Assembly: GCA_020161575.1 (NCBI GenBank) | Contig: JAIUNR010000002.1 | Coordinates: 248,001-312,000 of the forward strand | Source: Pseudomonadota bacterium | GTDB lineage: Bacteria > Pseudomonadota > Alphaproteobacteria > Rhizobiales > Beijerinckiaceae | DNA: 64,000 bases | Direction of reading: 5' to 3' | Part shown: piece by piece, positions 36,838 through 46,832 of the stretch | Layout of the letters: every line of letters begins with the position of its first letter | How positions within the stretch are numbered: the stretch's first letter is position 1 | Notes under the pieces: model-generated | Seen by the model: the letters and a program-made list of their open reading frames with translations, nothing else | What the model was told of the DNA's origin: nothing | Databases searched by the model: none | Made by a program: the position numbers and the translations under genes

Positions 36838-37805
36838 ACGCGCACCGCCTCCAGCGCACGTGGATCAAGCCAAAGCCGCAAAAGATCCGCCGTGAGACTC
36901 ACGATCGCGAAGGAAAAGCCGATGACCAGTCCCGCTCCCATGATGACCGGCACATCGCGCGCGATCAGCGCCTTGACCAGCAATTCGCCCAGACCCGGAT
37001 AGTTGAACAATGTCTCGATCACCACGAAACCGTCGATGACGAAGGCGAATTGCAGAGCCGCAAAGGTCACCACCGGTATCGCCGCATTGCGTATGCCATG
37101 GTGGCGGAAGGCGGCGGGCGGGCTTAGCCCCTTCACCCGCGCATAGGTCATGAAGAAAGCGGCGCGGACCTCCAGCACCGCATTGCGGATGATGGGAATC
37201 GAGAAAGCGACCAGCGACAGCGCGAGTGTAACCGCCGGCAGAACCATGTGTGCGCTTGTGCGGAACCCGGCCGGCGGCAACCAGCGCAAGGTCAGCGCGA
37301 ACAGGGTGACAAGCCCGATCCCGACGAGAAAGGTCGGCAAGGAAGCGAGCGTAACGGCGAGAACATCGGTTGCCCGATCAACGATGCCGCCAGGCCTGAA
37401 ACCGGCGAAAACGCCGAGGGGCAACGCGATCAGGTAGGAAAGCAGCCAGCCGATCAGGCCAAGCTGGAGCGTGAAGGCGCCGTGATAGGCGAGTTCCTGC
37501 ACGACCGGCTTGCCCGAGAGCAGGGAGCGCCCGAGATCGCCCCGGGCGAGGCTTTTCATCCACTGCCCGTATTGAACGATAAGCGGGCGATCGAGGCCCT
37601 CCTCGCGGCGGATGCGATCGGCGGTTTCCGGCGTGACCCGCTCGTCGCCGACGCGCGCGGCGGCGACACGCAAGGCAAGGTCTCCCGGCAGCATATGCAC
37701 GAAAGCAAAACACAGCGAGGCAAGCAACGCAGCCGTTGCCAGCGCCTGCCCCACGCGCAGCAGGATGACCCGCAACATTGTGTTCGTCGCCTTTGCCACG
37801 GACAT
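36834..37805 (-). CDS. ABC transporter permease, DppB/NikB type
   Basis: A 323-residue permease of the DppB/NikB group: VHMLPGDLALRVA, GLDRPLIVQYGQWMKSLARGDLGRSL, GRSLLSGKPV and the coupling loop YARVKGLSPPAAFRHHGIRNA, ending with NYPGLGELLVKALIARDVPV. The ATG at 37805 is preferred to the TTG at 37820, which would overlap the binding-protein stop. It is the second gene of the four-gene importer operon. Confidence 0.9.
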   Translation of the reverse strand: MSVAKATNTMLRVILLRVGQALATAALLASLCFAFVHMLPGDLALRVAAARVGDERVTPETADRIRREEGLDRPLIVQYGQWMKSLARGDLGRSLLSGKPVVQELAYHGAFTLQLGLIGWLLSYLIALPLGVFAGFRPGGIVDRATDVLAVTLASLPTFLVGIGLVTLFALTLRWLPPAGFRTSAHMVLPAVTLALSLVAFSIPIIRNAVLEVRAAFFMTYARVKGLSPPAAFRHHGIRNAAIPVVTFAALQFAFVIDGFVVIETLFNYPGLGELLVKALIARDVPVIMGAGLVIGFSFAIVSLTADLLRLWLDPRALEAVRV

Positions 37806-37812
37806 GTTCCGG

Positions 37813-39360
37813 TCAGTCAAGGGTGACCTTGTGGAGCATGTAGCGCATCTCGAACGGATCGATGACGAGACCTTTCACGCGCTTGTTCACCGCAACCGTA
37901 TGCTCGAACCACGAAACCGCCGTGACGGGCATCTCCTCATGGATGATCTTCAGCATCTCGCGGCGCAGGGATGCCTTGCGGCTCTCGTCGAAACTCTGGA
38001 CGTATTCATCGCTCAGCGCCTTGATGCGCGCGCGGCCCGGCCAGTTGAGCGTGCCCCAGGTCGAGCGCTCGCGGGTGAAATCAGGGATGATGGTGGCGAC
38101 CACCTCCGGCACGTTGACATAGGTGCGCGCAAACATCGTCATCTGCATCGTTCCGGCCTGGATGGCGGCGGGAATCGCAGCCGATGGACCGGGCTCGACA
38201 TTGAGCTCCATGCCGATGGCCTTGAGCTGCGCCTGCATCGCGGTGCCCATCACGGTCAGCTCCGGCCGATTGGAGATGGTCAGCAGGGTGGCAGCCAGCC
38301 TCACGCCATCCTTGGTCCGCACGCCGTCCGCACCGCGCGTCCAGCCGGCCTGATCGAGCAGCGCATTGGCGCCGGCGACATCGAAGGCATAGGCCGACAG
38401 GGTCGCGTCATGCCAATCGGGGAGGGCCGCGGGGAGCAATTGCGTCGCCGCCGAGCCCGGATGACGCAGCACAGCCGAGGCGATTCCCTTGCGGTCGATG
38501 GCCATGCTGATGGCGCGGCGCACGCGCACATCCGAAAACTGCGGCAAGCCGGAATTGAACGCCATGACCCGCAGGCGCGGGATCGTGAGGTTCACGACCT
38601 TCATCTGCCCGGCGGCGTCGATGCGCGGCGTTGCAGAAGGAACGGTCGTGAAAATGATGTCCTGATCTCCGGCGACCGCGACATTCGTGCGTGTATCGCC
38701 ATTGGGAATGGCGGTGTGGCGCGCACGCGCGACCTTCGGCTTCTCGCCCCAATAGCCATCGAAACGCGCCAGCTCGATGACGTTCTTGCCATCGATGGCG
38801 GTGATGCGGAACGGCCCCGTTCCGATCACCTTGGAGACCTTGCCATCCGCCCCCCAGGAGGCCGGCGCGAGCACCACCGAGGCGTAATCCACCAGCACCG
38901 CCGGCAGATGGCTGAACGGAGTCTTCGTTTTGAGGACAAGCGTGTCGCCATCCGTCGTGAGCTGATCCACGGGGATCTGCTGCATGCTCTCCCCCGAGAG
39001 AGAGCGCCTGAGGCTTGCCGCCGCCGCTTCCGTCGTAACGGGCGTTCCGTCATGGAAAAGGACACCCGGGCGGATCTTGAAACGCCAGGTCAGCTTGTCG
39101 TCGCTCACAGACCAGCTCTCGGCGATGCCGCCGACCAGCCGCCCGTCGGGCTCGACCATGACCAGCGTCTCGGCGATCTGCATCCGCGTCATGAGGAAGC
39201 CGGTATCCGTCGGCTCGTTGGAGGTATATTCCCAAGGGGAGGCTACACGCAGCACGCCTGCCTCCTGCGCCTGGACGAGAGAGGGAAAACCGGCGAGCGT
39301 CGCGGCGCACACGGCAAGAGCCAGCGCCGAACGGCGCGTAAGGGCGAGTTTATGGATCAT
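37813..39360 (-). CDS. periplasmic substrate-binding protein of nickel/peptide-type ABC importer
   Basis: A 515-residue family 5 extracellular solute-binding protein. The signal peptide runs RRSALALAVCAATLAGFPSLVQA (residues 9-31), then the mature protein has ETLVMVEPDGRLVGGIAESW, LTWRFKIRPGVLFHDGTPV and FDVAGANALLDQAGW, typical of DppA/NikA. A GGAAGG ribosome site precedes the ATG at 39360. The ligand is not readable from sequence. The adjacent Zur-box-controlled COG0523 gene suggests a metal chelate (zinc, or nickel/cobalt) rather than a nutrient peptide; this is an inference. Confidence 0.88.
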   Translation of the reverse strand: MIHKLALTRRSALALAVCAATLAGFPSLVQAQEAGVLRVASPWEYTSNEPTDTGFLMTRMQIAETLVMVEPDGRLVGGIAESWSVSDDKLTWRFKIRPGVLFHDGTPVTTEAAAASLRRSLSGESMQQIPVDQLTTDGDTLVLKTKTPFSHLPAVLVDYASVVLAPASWGADGKVSKVIGTGPFRITAIDGKNVIELARFDGYWGEKPKVARARHTAIPNGDTRTNVAVAGDQDIIFTTVPSATPRIDAAGQMKVVNLTIPRLRVMAFNSGLPQFSDVRVRRAISMAIDRKGIASAVLRHPGSAATQLLPAALPDWHDATLSAYAFDVAGANALLDQAGWTRGADGVRTKDGVRLAATLLTISNRPELTVMGTAMQAQLKAIGMELNVEPGPSAAIPAAIQAGTMQMTMFARTYVNVPEVVATIIPDFTRERSTWGTLNWPGRARIKALSDEYVQSFDESRKASLRREMLKIIHEEMPVTAVSWFEHTVAVNKRVKGLVIDPFEMRYMLHKVTLD

Positions 39361-39501
39361 GGAATCCTTCCGAAGATCAGATGTCAGGCTTGATGGTTTT
39401 TGACGGGTAAGGATCGGCTTTCGGCTCGCCAAGCATCCAGCATCAGCAGCGTCTCCGGCCAGAGATGCTCGCCTGCAAGGGCGGTAGCGGGTTGTCTCCT
39501 A

Positions 39502-40725
39502 TCATGCAACCTGCCGATCCCAACGGGGGAATGGATCAGGCAGGCGCGTCCAGGCTTCCGGTGTGAAGCGATCGGCCACCCCGGTAAGGGCCGCATCCAG
39601 CTCGGCCCGTATCGCAGCCTCATCCATCTGAGCGGCAAGGCCGATGAAGACGATTTCCTGGCGACGATCACCAAAGGTCTCGTCGAAAAAGGGCTTCATG
39701 CTCTCATGCCATTCGGCGCTGTCCGGCCAGCGTTCACGCGGCACGGCCGACCACCAGAAGCCACGCTTGCCGGTGCGGATCATCGCGCCGGCCTGCGCAA
39801 GTTCGCCGACGAAATTCGGCCGCGTCGCCAGCCAGAAAAACCCCTTGGCGCGGATCACGCCGGGCCAGGGCTTGTTGACGAAAGCGTTGAAAGCCATCGG
39901 CGCGAAGGGGCGCCGGGCGCGATAAACGAAGGAGCGGATTCCGTATTCCTCGGTCTCGGGCACATGGTCCTTGAAGCCATTCAGCTCTTTGAACCAGAGC
40001 GGGTGTGCTTGCGCCCGCTCGAAATCGAAGAGGCCCGTATCGAGAATCGCAGCGAGCGGCACACGGCCGAAATCGGTCTCGATAATACGGGCCTCCGCAT
40101 TGAGCGAAACAATGATCTTGCGCGCGAGATCGCGCTGTTCGCGCGTGGCCGAGCCTGTCTTGTTCAGGACAACGACATCGGCGAATTCGATCTGCTCGAC
40201 CAACAGGTCAACCAGTGCGCGATCATCTTCCTCACCCGCGACTTCGCCGCGGTCGCGCAGGAAATCCTGGCTGGAATAATCTTTCAGGAGGTTAACCGCA
40301 TCGACAACCGTGACCATCGTATCAAGTCGGGCGACATCGGAGAGCGAATAGCCGTCCTCGTCTCGGAAATCGAAGGTGGTCGCCACGGGCAACGGCTCGG
40401 CAATCCCTGTTGACTCGATGACGAGATAGTCGAAGCGGCCTTCCTCCGAGAGGCGGCGGACCTCTTTCAGCAGATCATCGCGCAAGGTGCAGCAAATGCA
40501 TCCGTTGGACATTTCGACGAGCTTCTCGTCGGTTCGTGAAAGCCCGCCATCCTGCTTCACCAGCTCGGCATCGATATTCACCTCGCTCATGTCATTGACG
40601 ATGACCGCGACTTTCATGCCCTCGCGATTGTTCAGGACGTGGTTGAGCAATGTGGTCTTGCCCGCGCCGAGGAAACCCGAAAGGACGGTGACAGGGAGGC
40701 GCTTGTCTGATCGGGGGATGGCCAT
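39502..40725 (-). CDS. COG0523 (CobW/ZNG1-type) GTPase, putative zinc metallochaperone
   Basis: A 407-residue G3E GTPase. The N-terminal domain has Walker [20 protein letters not shown], the metal-binding [14 protein letters not shown] (C-x-C-C motif) and the guanine motif [13 protein letters not shown] (NKTG), and a CobW C-terminal domain ends with WDRQVA. COG0523 proteins of this length that are Zur-regulated deliver zinc to client enzymes. The ATG at 40725 gives family length; longer readings cross its promoter. It is 141 bp upstream of the importer operon on the same strand. Confidence 0.9.
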   Translation of the reverse strand: MAIPRSDKRLPVTVLSGFLGAGKTTLLNHVLNNREGMKVAVIVNDMSEVNIDAELVKQDGGLSRTDEKLVEMSNGCICCTLRDDLLKEVRRLSEEGRFDYLVIESTGIAEPLPVATTFDFRDEDGYSLSDVARLDTMVTVVDAVNLLKDYSSQDFLRDRGEVAGEEDDRALVDLLVEQIEFADVVVLNKTGSATREQRDLARKIIVSLNAEARIIETDFGRVPLAAILDTGLFDFERAQAHPLWFKELNGFKDHVPETEEYGIRSFVYRARRPFAPMAFNAFVNKPWPGVIRAKGFFWLATRPNFVGELAQAGAMIRTGKRGFWWSAVPRERWPDSAEWHESMKPFFDETFGDRRQEIVFIGLAAQMDEAAIRAELDAALTGVADRFTPEAWTRLPDPFPRWDRQVA

Positions 40726-40763
40726 AAGGTTCCGTGAAGGTGATGTGACGCCGATTTCAATAC

Positions 40764-40781
40764 GCAATAGTATAACATTTC
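40764..40781 (-). promoter_or_regulatory. Zur-box-like palindrome over the COG0523 promoter
   Basis: On the minus strand GAAATGTTATACTATTGC has a palindromic frame close to the alphaproteobacterial Zur operator as I recall it (GTAATGTTATAACATTAC), agreeing at 14 of 18 positions. TTGACT (-35, 40788-40793) and TACTAT (-10, 40767-40772) lie 15 bp apart with the -10 inside the palindrome, the geometry of a zinc-dependent repressor. The gap is shared with the divergent channel gene, 179 bp away. Confidence 0.62.
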
Positions 40782-40959
40782 TTTCGCAGTCAAGACATGC
40801 CCTGCTCCCCGGCAAACCGTTCATCCCGGTTCGGATGAATGACCAAGGACGAGCGCGCCAACCAGGCTGTGGATAGATCCGCCAGCGGCTTGTCCGTCTG
40901 TCCGTTTCCACGCATCCCGGACGCAATCCGAACACAACAACCCAAAAACGGAGAGAAGG

Positions 40960-41748
40960 ATGAACTGGCTTCAAAGGCTCGTGGAAAGCGAGAAGACCGA
41001 ACGTGCGATCCTCGCTCTGATCGTCATCAACGCGGTGACGCTGGGGCTCGAAACGAGTCAGGAGATCATGGCGCAGCACGGCGCGCTGCTGCATCTCGTC
41101 GATTCGGTTTTACTGGGCATTTTCGTTGTGGAATTGCTGGCGCGGATGGCTGTGAAACGCAGCGCCTTCCTGCGCGACCCGTGGTCGATTTTCGATCTGC
41201 TGGTCGTGGGCATCGCGCTGATGCCGGCAACCGGCTCGCTCTCCGTGCTGCGCGCCTTGCGCGTGCTGCGCATCCTGCGCCTCATCACTGCCTTGCCCTC
41301 GCTCAAGAGGGTTGTGGCCGGGCTGATCGGCGCGATTCCCGGCATGGGATCGATCATGCTGCTGATGGCGCTGATCTATTACGTCTTCGCCGTGATGGGC
41401 ACCAAGCTCTTCGGCGTCACGGCGCCGGAGCAGTTCGGCTCGCTCGGCGCGACCGCCTACACGCTCTTCCAGGTCATGACTTTCGATGATTGGTCGGGCG
41501 GGGTCGCCAAGCCGCTGATGGAAAAGCACCCCTATGCGATCGCCTATCTCGTGATCTTCATCCTGCTCTCGGCATTCATGATGCTGAACCTCTTCATCGG
41601 CGTCGTCGTCAGCGCGCTTGACGACGAGCGCGCCGATACCACCCGCAAGCTGATGCATGACGCAAGCGAGAGCGAGCGTGTGCTCAGTGAACTGCGCGAG
41701 ATCCGCGAGACCCTGGCTGAAATGAGAAAGGCGAAAGCCGGCACGTGA
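40960..41748 (+). CDS. single-domain voltage-gated cation channel (NaChBac/NavAb family)
   Basis: A 262-residue channel subunit that should form a tetramer: S1-S3, an S4 with repeated arginines ([19 protein letters not shown]), S5, the pore helix and filter [15 protein letters not shown]6 ([21 protein letters not shown]) and a C-terminal coiled coil ([21 protein letters not shown]). The pore aligns without gaps to NavAb (TLFQVMTLESWSMG), but the filter is T-F-D-D-W-S-G. Two aspartates in place of E-S resemble the engineered calcium-selective CavAb filter (TLDDWSD). Ribosome site GGAGAGAAGG. Physiological role unknown. Confidence 0.9.
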   Translation: MNWLQRLVESEKTERAILALIVINAVTLGLETSQEIMAQHGALLHLVDSVLLGIFVVELLARMAVKRSAFLRDPWSIFDLLVVGIALMPATGSLSVLRALRVLRILRLITALPSLKRVVAGLIGAIPGMGSIMLLMALIYYVFAVMGTKLFGVTAPEQFGSLGATAYTLFQVMTFDDWSGGVAKPLMEKHPYAIAYLVIFILLSAFMMLNLFIGVVVSALDDERADTTRKLMHDASESERVLSELREIRETLAEMRKAKAGT

Positions 41749-41759
41749 GGCGTCGGTCA

Positions 41760-41785
41760 GAGCGGGCTGATCTGATCGCCCGCTC
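41760..41785. terminator. hairpin between the channel gene and dcd
   Basis: An 8 bp perfect stem (GAGCGGGC / GCCCGCTC, 10-nt loop) lies 11 bp after the channel stop and 62 bp from the convergent dcd stop. Neither side has a clear U tract, so this may be a weak or factor-assisted terminator for either gene. Confidence 0.35.
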
Positions 41786-41847
41786 CACCACTTCGCTTTG
41801 ATGCATTTTCTTTCGATCAACCGGCATCCACAGAAGCGGAAAATGCC

Positions 41848-42939
41848 CTAGTTGCGAAAATGCTTCGAAAGCTTGAGGCCCTGCGCCTGGTAATTCGACG
41901 CCAGTCCCGCGCCATAAAGGGTGCGGGGCACCTCGGCCATCCGCTCATAGATCAGGCGACCGACGATCTGCCCGTCCTCGATGATGAAGGGTACATCGCG
42001 CGAGCGCACTTCAAGCACCCCACGCGCGCCGGCCCCGCCCGCGCCGGCATGGCCGAAACCGGGGTCGAAGAAGCCCGCATAATGGACGCGGAATTCTCCC
42101 ATCATCGCATCGAACGGCACCATCTCCGCCGCGTGATCGGGCGGCACATGCACCGCCTCCTTGGAGGCGAGGATGTAGAATTCATTGGGATCGAGCACGA
42201 GTTCGCGGCGCCCGGGCAGATGGATCGGCTCCCAATAGTCGCGCATCGGATAGGCGCCGACGCGGTCGACATCCACGAGGCCGGTATGCCTTTTGCCGCG
42301 ATAGCCGACGAGATCGCCGCCCTCGAATCCGGCGAGATCCACGGAGAGCACCACCCCGTCCTGGATGATCGCGGCGTCGCGATCAACCAGCCGGGCACGG
42401 GCGTGGAGCGCCTCCAGATCACGATCATCGATGCGCGGATGCCCGGCACGGAAGCGGATCTGTGACAGACGCGAGCCGGTACGCACGAGAATGGGAAAGG
42501 TACGCGGGGAAATCTCGGCGAAGATCGGGCCTGTATAGCCTGCCGGAACAGTATCGAAAGCCGAGGCGCCATCCGTGATGACGCGCGTGAACACATCGAG
42601 CCGACCCGTCGAGCTTTTCGGGTTGGCGCTCGCGGAAATCCCGGCCGGCAATGCCACGCGCTCAAGAATTTCCGCGACATAGACGCAGCCGGTCTCGAGA
42701 ACGGCCCCCGCGGAAAGATCAATCTCGTGAAGCGAATAGGCGGCGATGCGCTCTTCCACCCGCCCCTGCTGCCCCGGCAGGAAGCTCGCGCGCATGCGCC
42801 AGCAACGGCGCCCGAGCCTCAGATCGAGGCTGGCAGGCTGGATCTGCCCCGCGACGAGCGGCTGGGGCGCGGAAATGATCCCTTCGGCGAAAAGCCGCTC
42901 GATCATCGCGTCCGAAAAAATACCCGCCGTGTTGCGCAC
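41848..42939 (-). CDS. dcd: 2'-deoxycytidine 5'-triphosphate deaminase, long two-domain form
   Basis: A 363-residue member of the long alphaproteobacterial Dcd group, about twice the length of E. coli Dcd and made of two dUTPase-like folds. The N-terminal half has AGQIQPASLDLRLG and SANPKSSTGRLDVFTRV; the C-terminal half has REELVLDPNEFYILASKEAV-like binding elements and ends FDPGFGHAGAGG ... GLASNYQAQGLKLSKHFRN. It makes dUTP for thymidylate synthesis. The GTG at 42939 is assumed; the ATG at 42906 (MIERLF) is possible. Confidence 0.88.
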   Translation of the reverse strand: MRNTAGIFSDAMIERLFAEGIISAPQPLVAGQIQPASLDLRLGRRCWRMRASFLPGQQGRVEERIAAYSLHEIDLSAGAVLETGCVYVAEILERVALPAGISASANPKSSTGRLDVFTRVITDGASAFDTVPAGYTGPIFAEISPRTFPILVRTGSRLSQIRFRAGHPRIDDRDLEALHARARLVDRDAAIIQDGVVLSVDLAGFEGGDLVGYRGKRHTGLVDVDRVGAYPMRDYWEPIHLPGRRELVLDPNEFYILASKEAVHVPPDHAAEMVPFDAMMGEFRVHYAGFFDPGFGHAGAGGAGARGVLEVRSRDVPFIIEDGQIVGRLIYERMAEVPRTLYGAGLASNYQAQGLKLSKHFRN

Positions 42940-43101
42940 CGATCCAACCCTCGCTTACTGCTCGCAAATGGCTATAGGAACCCGTATGCTCAGGCAACAA
43001 AACCCTGAAAGGGCGCCGCTTTTCCACATAGCCTGGGCATTTGACGCGCGCGCATGGGCGCGTCATCCTCGGCTGGCAACGACACAGGCGAAGGCCGACG
43101 C

Positions 43102-43494
43102 ATGTATCGCACGACGACCGAGGGAATCGAGATCACGGTGGAGCCGGAATACGCGCCAAACCGCTCCAACCCCGCGCGCGACGAGTATTTCTGGATCTAC
43201 GCCGTCTCTATCCGCAATATGGGCACCGAGATCGTCCAGCTTCGCAGCCGCTATTGGCGGATCGTCGACGCGAAAGGCGAGGCGCACGAAATCCGTGGGG
43301 TCGGCGTGGTTGGCGATCAGCCGGTCATTCATCCGGGCGATACCTATCGCTATGCATCCGGCTGCCCGCTCGGCACGCCGGGCGGGATCATGTCCGGCAG
43401 CTACGAGATGATGACAAAGCAGGGGCGCCGCTTCGAGGCGATAATCCCCGCTTTCTCGCTTGATGTGCCCAATGCCGAGCGCATTCTCAACTGA
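43102..43494 (+). CDS. apaG: ApaG (Co2+/Mg2+ efflux-associated) protein
   Basis: A 130-residue ApaG-family protein with a fibronectin-like fold: VEPEYAPNRSNPARDEYFWIYAVSI, IVQLRSRYWRIVDAKGEAHEIRGVGVVGDQP (the G-x-G-V-V-G motif) and PLGTPGGIMSGSYEM. Its molecular job is unknown; E. coli mutants are affected in Co2+ and Mg2+ handling. The ATG at 43102 follows AAGG by 9 bp; the 16 codons before it look non-coding. It faces hslO convergently with a 2 bp gap. Confidence 0.92.
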   Translation: MYRTTTEGIEITVEPEYAPNRSNPARDEYFWIYAVSIRNMGTEIVQLRSRYWRIVDAKGEAHEIRGVGVVGDQPVIHPGDTYRYASGCPLGTPGGIMSGSYEMMTKQGRRFEAIIPAFSLDVPNAERILN

Positions 43495-43496
43495 AA

Positions 43497-44450
43497 TCAG
43501 GCGGGAAGCGCGAGCCGGTACTTGCGGCTGCAGAACTCGCACGTCACCGTGACCTGACCATCGCTCTCGCGCATTTCATCCAGCTCCGCCGCCGGGAACT
43601 GCTCCAGCGTCTGCCGGATTTTCTCTTCCGAGCAACGGCAGGCATCGCGCAGCAGCACCGGATCGGTGACATGCACGCCCCGCTCGTTGAACAGGCGGAA
43701 AAGCAGCCGGTCGAGCCCCAGGCCGGGATCGACCAGCTCGATATCCTCGGTCGTCTCGACCAGCGCACGGGCCTCGACCCAGGCATCATCCTCCGAAACC
43801 GCATGCAGCATGGCGCCAGCCGGCGCGTCGCCGGGATGAAGATCGGCCTGCCGCATCCGCTCAGACGCCGCCGGCAGGAATTGCGCCAGAATGCCCCCGA
43901 CACGCCAGCGCAGCCCCTGTCCCGCGATGTGATGCTCGGCAACCGCGACCCGCAGGACGGAAGGGATCTGCTCGGATTGCCGCAGATATTGCATCGCCGC
44001 CTGTTCGAGCCCCTGCCCGTCGAGCGCGACGATGCCTTGATAGCGCGATTGCAGCGCGCTCTGCTCGACCGTAAAACCGAGATGCCCCTGCCCCAGCAGG
44101 GCGGCCGGCGCGACTCCCTCTCCAAGCGCGGCAAGCGCCTCCGCATCGAAACGCGCGTAAGCGCGCAGGGAGGCGGGCGGCGTGAAATCAACGACGAGCA
44201 TGCCCACCACGCCGTCCGTCCGGGTCTGGAACTGGAAACGTCCGTCGAATTTGAGCGACGATCCCATCAGCGCCGTGACGGCGATCGCCTCGGCGAGCAG
44301 GCGCTCCACGGGCCGCGGATAGCCGTGGCGGGCGAGGAGCGAGTCCAGCACCGCGCCCAGCCGAAGCGCACGACCGCGTGTATCGAGCGGCGCGACGTGA
44401 AACGGCAGGACGATGTCATCAGCCCCGAATTCGGGCGCAAGCTCCGCCAT
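43497..44450 (-). CDS. hslO: Hsp33 redox-regulated chaperone
   Basis: A 317-residue Hsp33 homologue. The C-terminal zinc center has the four cysteines of the redox switch, CRCSEEKIRQTL and VTCEFCSRKYRL (CxC ... CxxC); oxidation would unfold this part and activate holdase activity. The ATG at 44450 shares its A with the argF stop (TGATG), so the genes are coupled. In Rhizobiales the argD-argF-hslO order is common. Confidence 0.93.
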   Translation of the reverse strand: MAELAPEFGADDIVLPFHVAPLDTRGRALRLGAVLDSLLARHGYPRPVERLLAEAIAVTALMGSSLKFDGRFQFQTRTDGVVGMLVVDFTPPASLRAYARFDAEALAALGEGVAPAALLGQGHLGFTVEQSALQSRYQGIVALDGQGLEQAAMQYLRQSEQIPSVLRVAVAEHHIAGQGLRWRVGGILAQFLPAASERMRQADLHPGDAPAGAMLHAVSEDDAWVEARALVETTEDIELVDPGLGLDRLLFRLFNERGVHVTDPVLLRDACRCSEEKIRQTLEQFPAAELDEMRESDGQVTVTCEFCSRKYRLALPA

Positions 44451-45397
44451 CAGGCGAAGCTCTGTCCATAGGCCCAGGCCAGAATGCTCTTCTGGGCATG
44501 AAGGCGGTTTTCCGCCTCGTCGAAGACAACCGATTGCGGTCCGTCCATCACCTCGTCGGTGACTTCCTCGCCGCGTTTGGCCGGCAGGCAATGCATGAAG
44601 ATCGCCTGATCGCCCGCGGAACGCATCAATTCGCGATTGACCTGATAGGGTTTGAGCAGGTTGTGGCGCCGGCCGGCATCCTTGTCGCCCATCGAGACCC
44701 AGGCATCGGCGATCACGCAATCGCTGCCTTCGACCGCCTTGTGCGGGTCGTGCATCAGGCGCAGATCCGCCTTGTTGGCCTTGGCCCATTCGATGAGATC
44801 GGCGCGCGGCTGGAGTTCCTCCGGCGTCGCGATGCGAATGGTGAAGCCCAGCTTCGCCGAGGCCTCCACCCAGGAGCGCAGCACATTGTTGCTGTCCCCA
44901 ACCCAGGAGACGGTCCGCCCCTCGATCGCACCCTTGTGCTCCTCGAAAGTCAGCACATCCGCCATGACCTGGCAGGGATGGGATGTCTTGGTCAGCCCGT
45001 TCAGCACCGGAACCGTGGCATTCTCAGCCAGTTCGACCAGCTGCTTGTGATCGAGCATACGGATCATGATGCCATCGACATAGCGCGAGAGGACGCGCGC
45101 GGTATCGGCGATCGACTCGCGTTCGCCCAGCTCGATCTCCTTGCCGGTGACCATGACGCTCTCGCCGCCAAGCTCGCGGATGCCCATGTCGAAGGAAAGG
45201 CGCGTGCGCAACGAGGGTTGCTCGAAGATCATCGCGATGGATTTGCCCTTGAGCACCTTGTCGCTCTCGAGCGGGGTGCGGCGGCGCGCCTTGATGCGGC
45301 GCGCGCCGTCGAGGATGTGGCGGACCTCGGCGGCGGAAATGTCACCAAGGTCGAGGAAATGCTTGCGGTTGCCGCTGAGATTATCGGGCGTTGCCAT
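44450..45397 (-). CDS. argF: ornithine carbamoyltransferase
   Basis: ArgF makes citrulline from ornithine and carbamoyl phosphate. The 315-residue protein has [17 protein letters not shown] (carbamoyl-phosphate site), [17 protein letters not shown] (HPxQ), [12 protein letters not shown] and [13 protein letters not shown] (HCLP). The gap from argD is 32 bp; the stop overlaps hslO. It uses ornithine, also the substrate of OlsB in this window. Confidence 0.96.
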   Translation of the reverse strand: MATPDNLSGNRKHFLDLGDISAAEVRHILDGARRIKARRRTPLESDKVLKGKSIAMIFEQPSLRTRLSFDMGIRELGGESVMVTGKEIELGERESIADTARVLSRYVDGIMIRMLDHKQLVELAENATVPVLNGLTKTSHPCQVMADVLTFEEHKGAIEGRTVSWVGDSNNVLRSWVEASAKLGFTIRIATPEELQPRADLIEWAKANKADLRLMHDPHKAVEGSDCVIADAWVSMGDKDAGRRHNLLKPYQVNRELMRSAGDQAIFMHCLPAKRGEEVTDEVMDGPQSVVFDEAENRLHAQKSILAWAYGQSFA

Positions 45398-45429
45398 GAT
45401 GCTGGCCGGTCACTTCTGAAATGAGGAGA

Positions 45430-46680
45430 TCAAGCCGGCGTGCCGGCCTTGGTGGAAAGCGAGGCGAGGGCCGCATCGAGACGCTGATACGCCTCACGGA
45501 TCTCGTTCTCTCCGATATTGAGCGGCGGCAACAGACGCACGACATTGTCGCCAGCCGGCACCGAAAGGAAATTCTGCTCGCGCGCGGCGGCAACGAGATC
45601 GGTATTGGCGATCTTCGTCTTGATGCCGATCAGCAGCCCTGAACCACGGATTTCCTCGATAAGATCGGGGTAGCGATCCTTGAGCTCGGCCAGCCGCTGG
45701 GTGATATCGCGCGCGGTGGCGCGAACGCCTTCAAGGAATTCAGGCGTGGCAACGACATCGAGAACGGCATTGCCCACCGCCATGGCGAGCGGGTTGCCGC
45801 CAAACGTCGTGCCGTGGACACCCGCCGTCATGCCCTTGCTGGCCTTGTCGGTGGAAAGGCAGGCGCCCATCGGGAAACCGCCGCCGATCCCCTTGGCGAT
45901 CGCCATGATATCCGGCGTGATGCCTGCCCATTCATGCGCGAAAAGCTTGCCGGTGCGCCCGACGCCGGACTGCACCTCGTCGAGAATGAGCAGCAGACCC
46001 TTCTCGTCGCAGAATTCACGCAGCTTGCGCAGGAAATCATTGGAGAAAACGCGAGTCCCGCCCTCGCCCTGCACGGGCTCAAGCAGCACTGCGCCGGTTT
46101 CCGGCCCGACAGCGGCCTTCATGGCGTCGAAATCGCCGAAGGGGACCTGATCGAACCCTTCGACCTTGGGGCCGAAACCGTCGAGATATTTCTTCTGGCC
46201 ACCGGCGGCGATGGTCGCGAGCGTGCGGCCATGGAACGCGCCCTCGAAGGTCACGATGCGATACCGCTCCGGCTGCCCGTTCGCGCTATGATATTTGCGC
46301 GCCATCTTGATCGCGCATTCCAGCGCCTCGGCGCCCGAATTGGTGAAAAACACCTTGTCGGCGAAGGTCAGCTCGCACAGCCTATCGGCGAGGCGGGCAC
46401 CTTCGGAAATGTTGTAGAGATTCGAGACATGCCAGAGCTTCTGCGCCTGCTGGGTCAGTGCCTCGACGAGATAAGGATGCGAATGGCCGAGCACGTTGAC
46501 GGCGATGCCGCCGGCGAAATCGAGGAATTTGCGGCCATCCTCGGCAAAGAGCCAGGCGCCTTCGCCACGCTCGAAAGCGACATCGGCGCGCGCGAAAACC
46601 GGCAGGAAATGCGACCCGGAGCCACGACGCGCCTGGGATGCCGGAGAAGCGGGTGTTGCGCCTTTCGTCATCGTCGTCAT
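45430..46680 (-). CDS. argD: acetylornithine aminotransferase
   Basis: A class III PLP aminotransferase of 416 residues; ArgD converts N-acetylglutamate semialdehyde to N-acetylornithine and often also serves lysine synthesis. It shows [54 protein letters not shown] and the PLP lysine in [15 protein letters not shown]. The ATG at 46680 has AGGAGGATACG directly upstream. A terminator-like hairpin stands 82-110 bp upstream in the leader. Confidence 0.95.
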   Translation of the reverse strand: MTTMTKGATPASPASQARRGSGSHFLPVFARADVAFERGEGAWLFAEDGRKFLDFAGGIAVNVLGHSHPYLVEALTQQAQKLWHVSNLYNISEGARLADRLCELTFADKVFFTNSGAEALECAIKMARKYHSANGQPERYRIVTFEGAFHGRTLATIAAGGQKKYLDGFGPKVEGFDQVPFGDFDAMKAAVGPETGAVLLEPVQGEGGTRVFSNDFLRKLREFCDEKGLLLILDEVQSGVGRTGKLFAHEWAGITPDIMAIAKGIGGGFPMGACLSTDKASKGMTAGVHGTTFGGNPLAMAVGNAVLDVVATPEFLEGVRATARDITQRLAELKDRYPDLIEEIRGSGLLIGIKTKIANTDLVAAAREQNFLSVPAGDNVVRLLPPLNIGENEIREAYQRLDAALASLSTKAGTPA

Positions 46681-46761
46681 CGTATCCTCCTTGGACATCA
46701 TTGCCCGGTTCAGGCCTTGCCGGCGTGATCGCCGCTCTTTCTGACAATCCTCTCGGCAGGC

Positions 46762-46790
46762 AAAAAAGAACGCCGCCCGGATCGGGCGGC
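46762..46790 (-). terminator. terminator-like hairpin in the argD leader (possible attenuator)
   Basis: On the minus strand an 8 bp GC-only stem (GCCGCCCG / CGGGCGGC, loop ATC) is followed by GTTCTTTTTTGCC. No minus-strand gene ends upstream, so it either attenuates argD or ends a short leader RNA. A TTGACT -35-like element is at 46826-46831, and two overlapping hairpins are possible at 46843-46865 and 46854-46874. Confidence 0.55.
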
Positions 46791-46832
46791 ATCAAGGACT
46801 TCTACATCAGGCATCACCGAGCAAAAGTCAAT

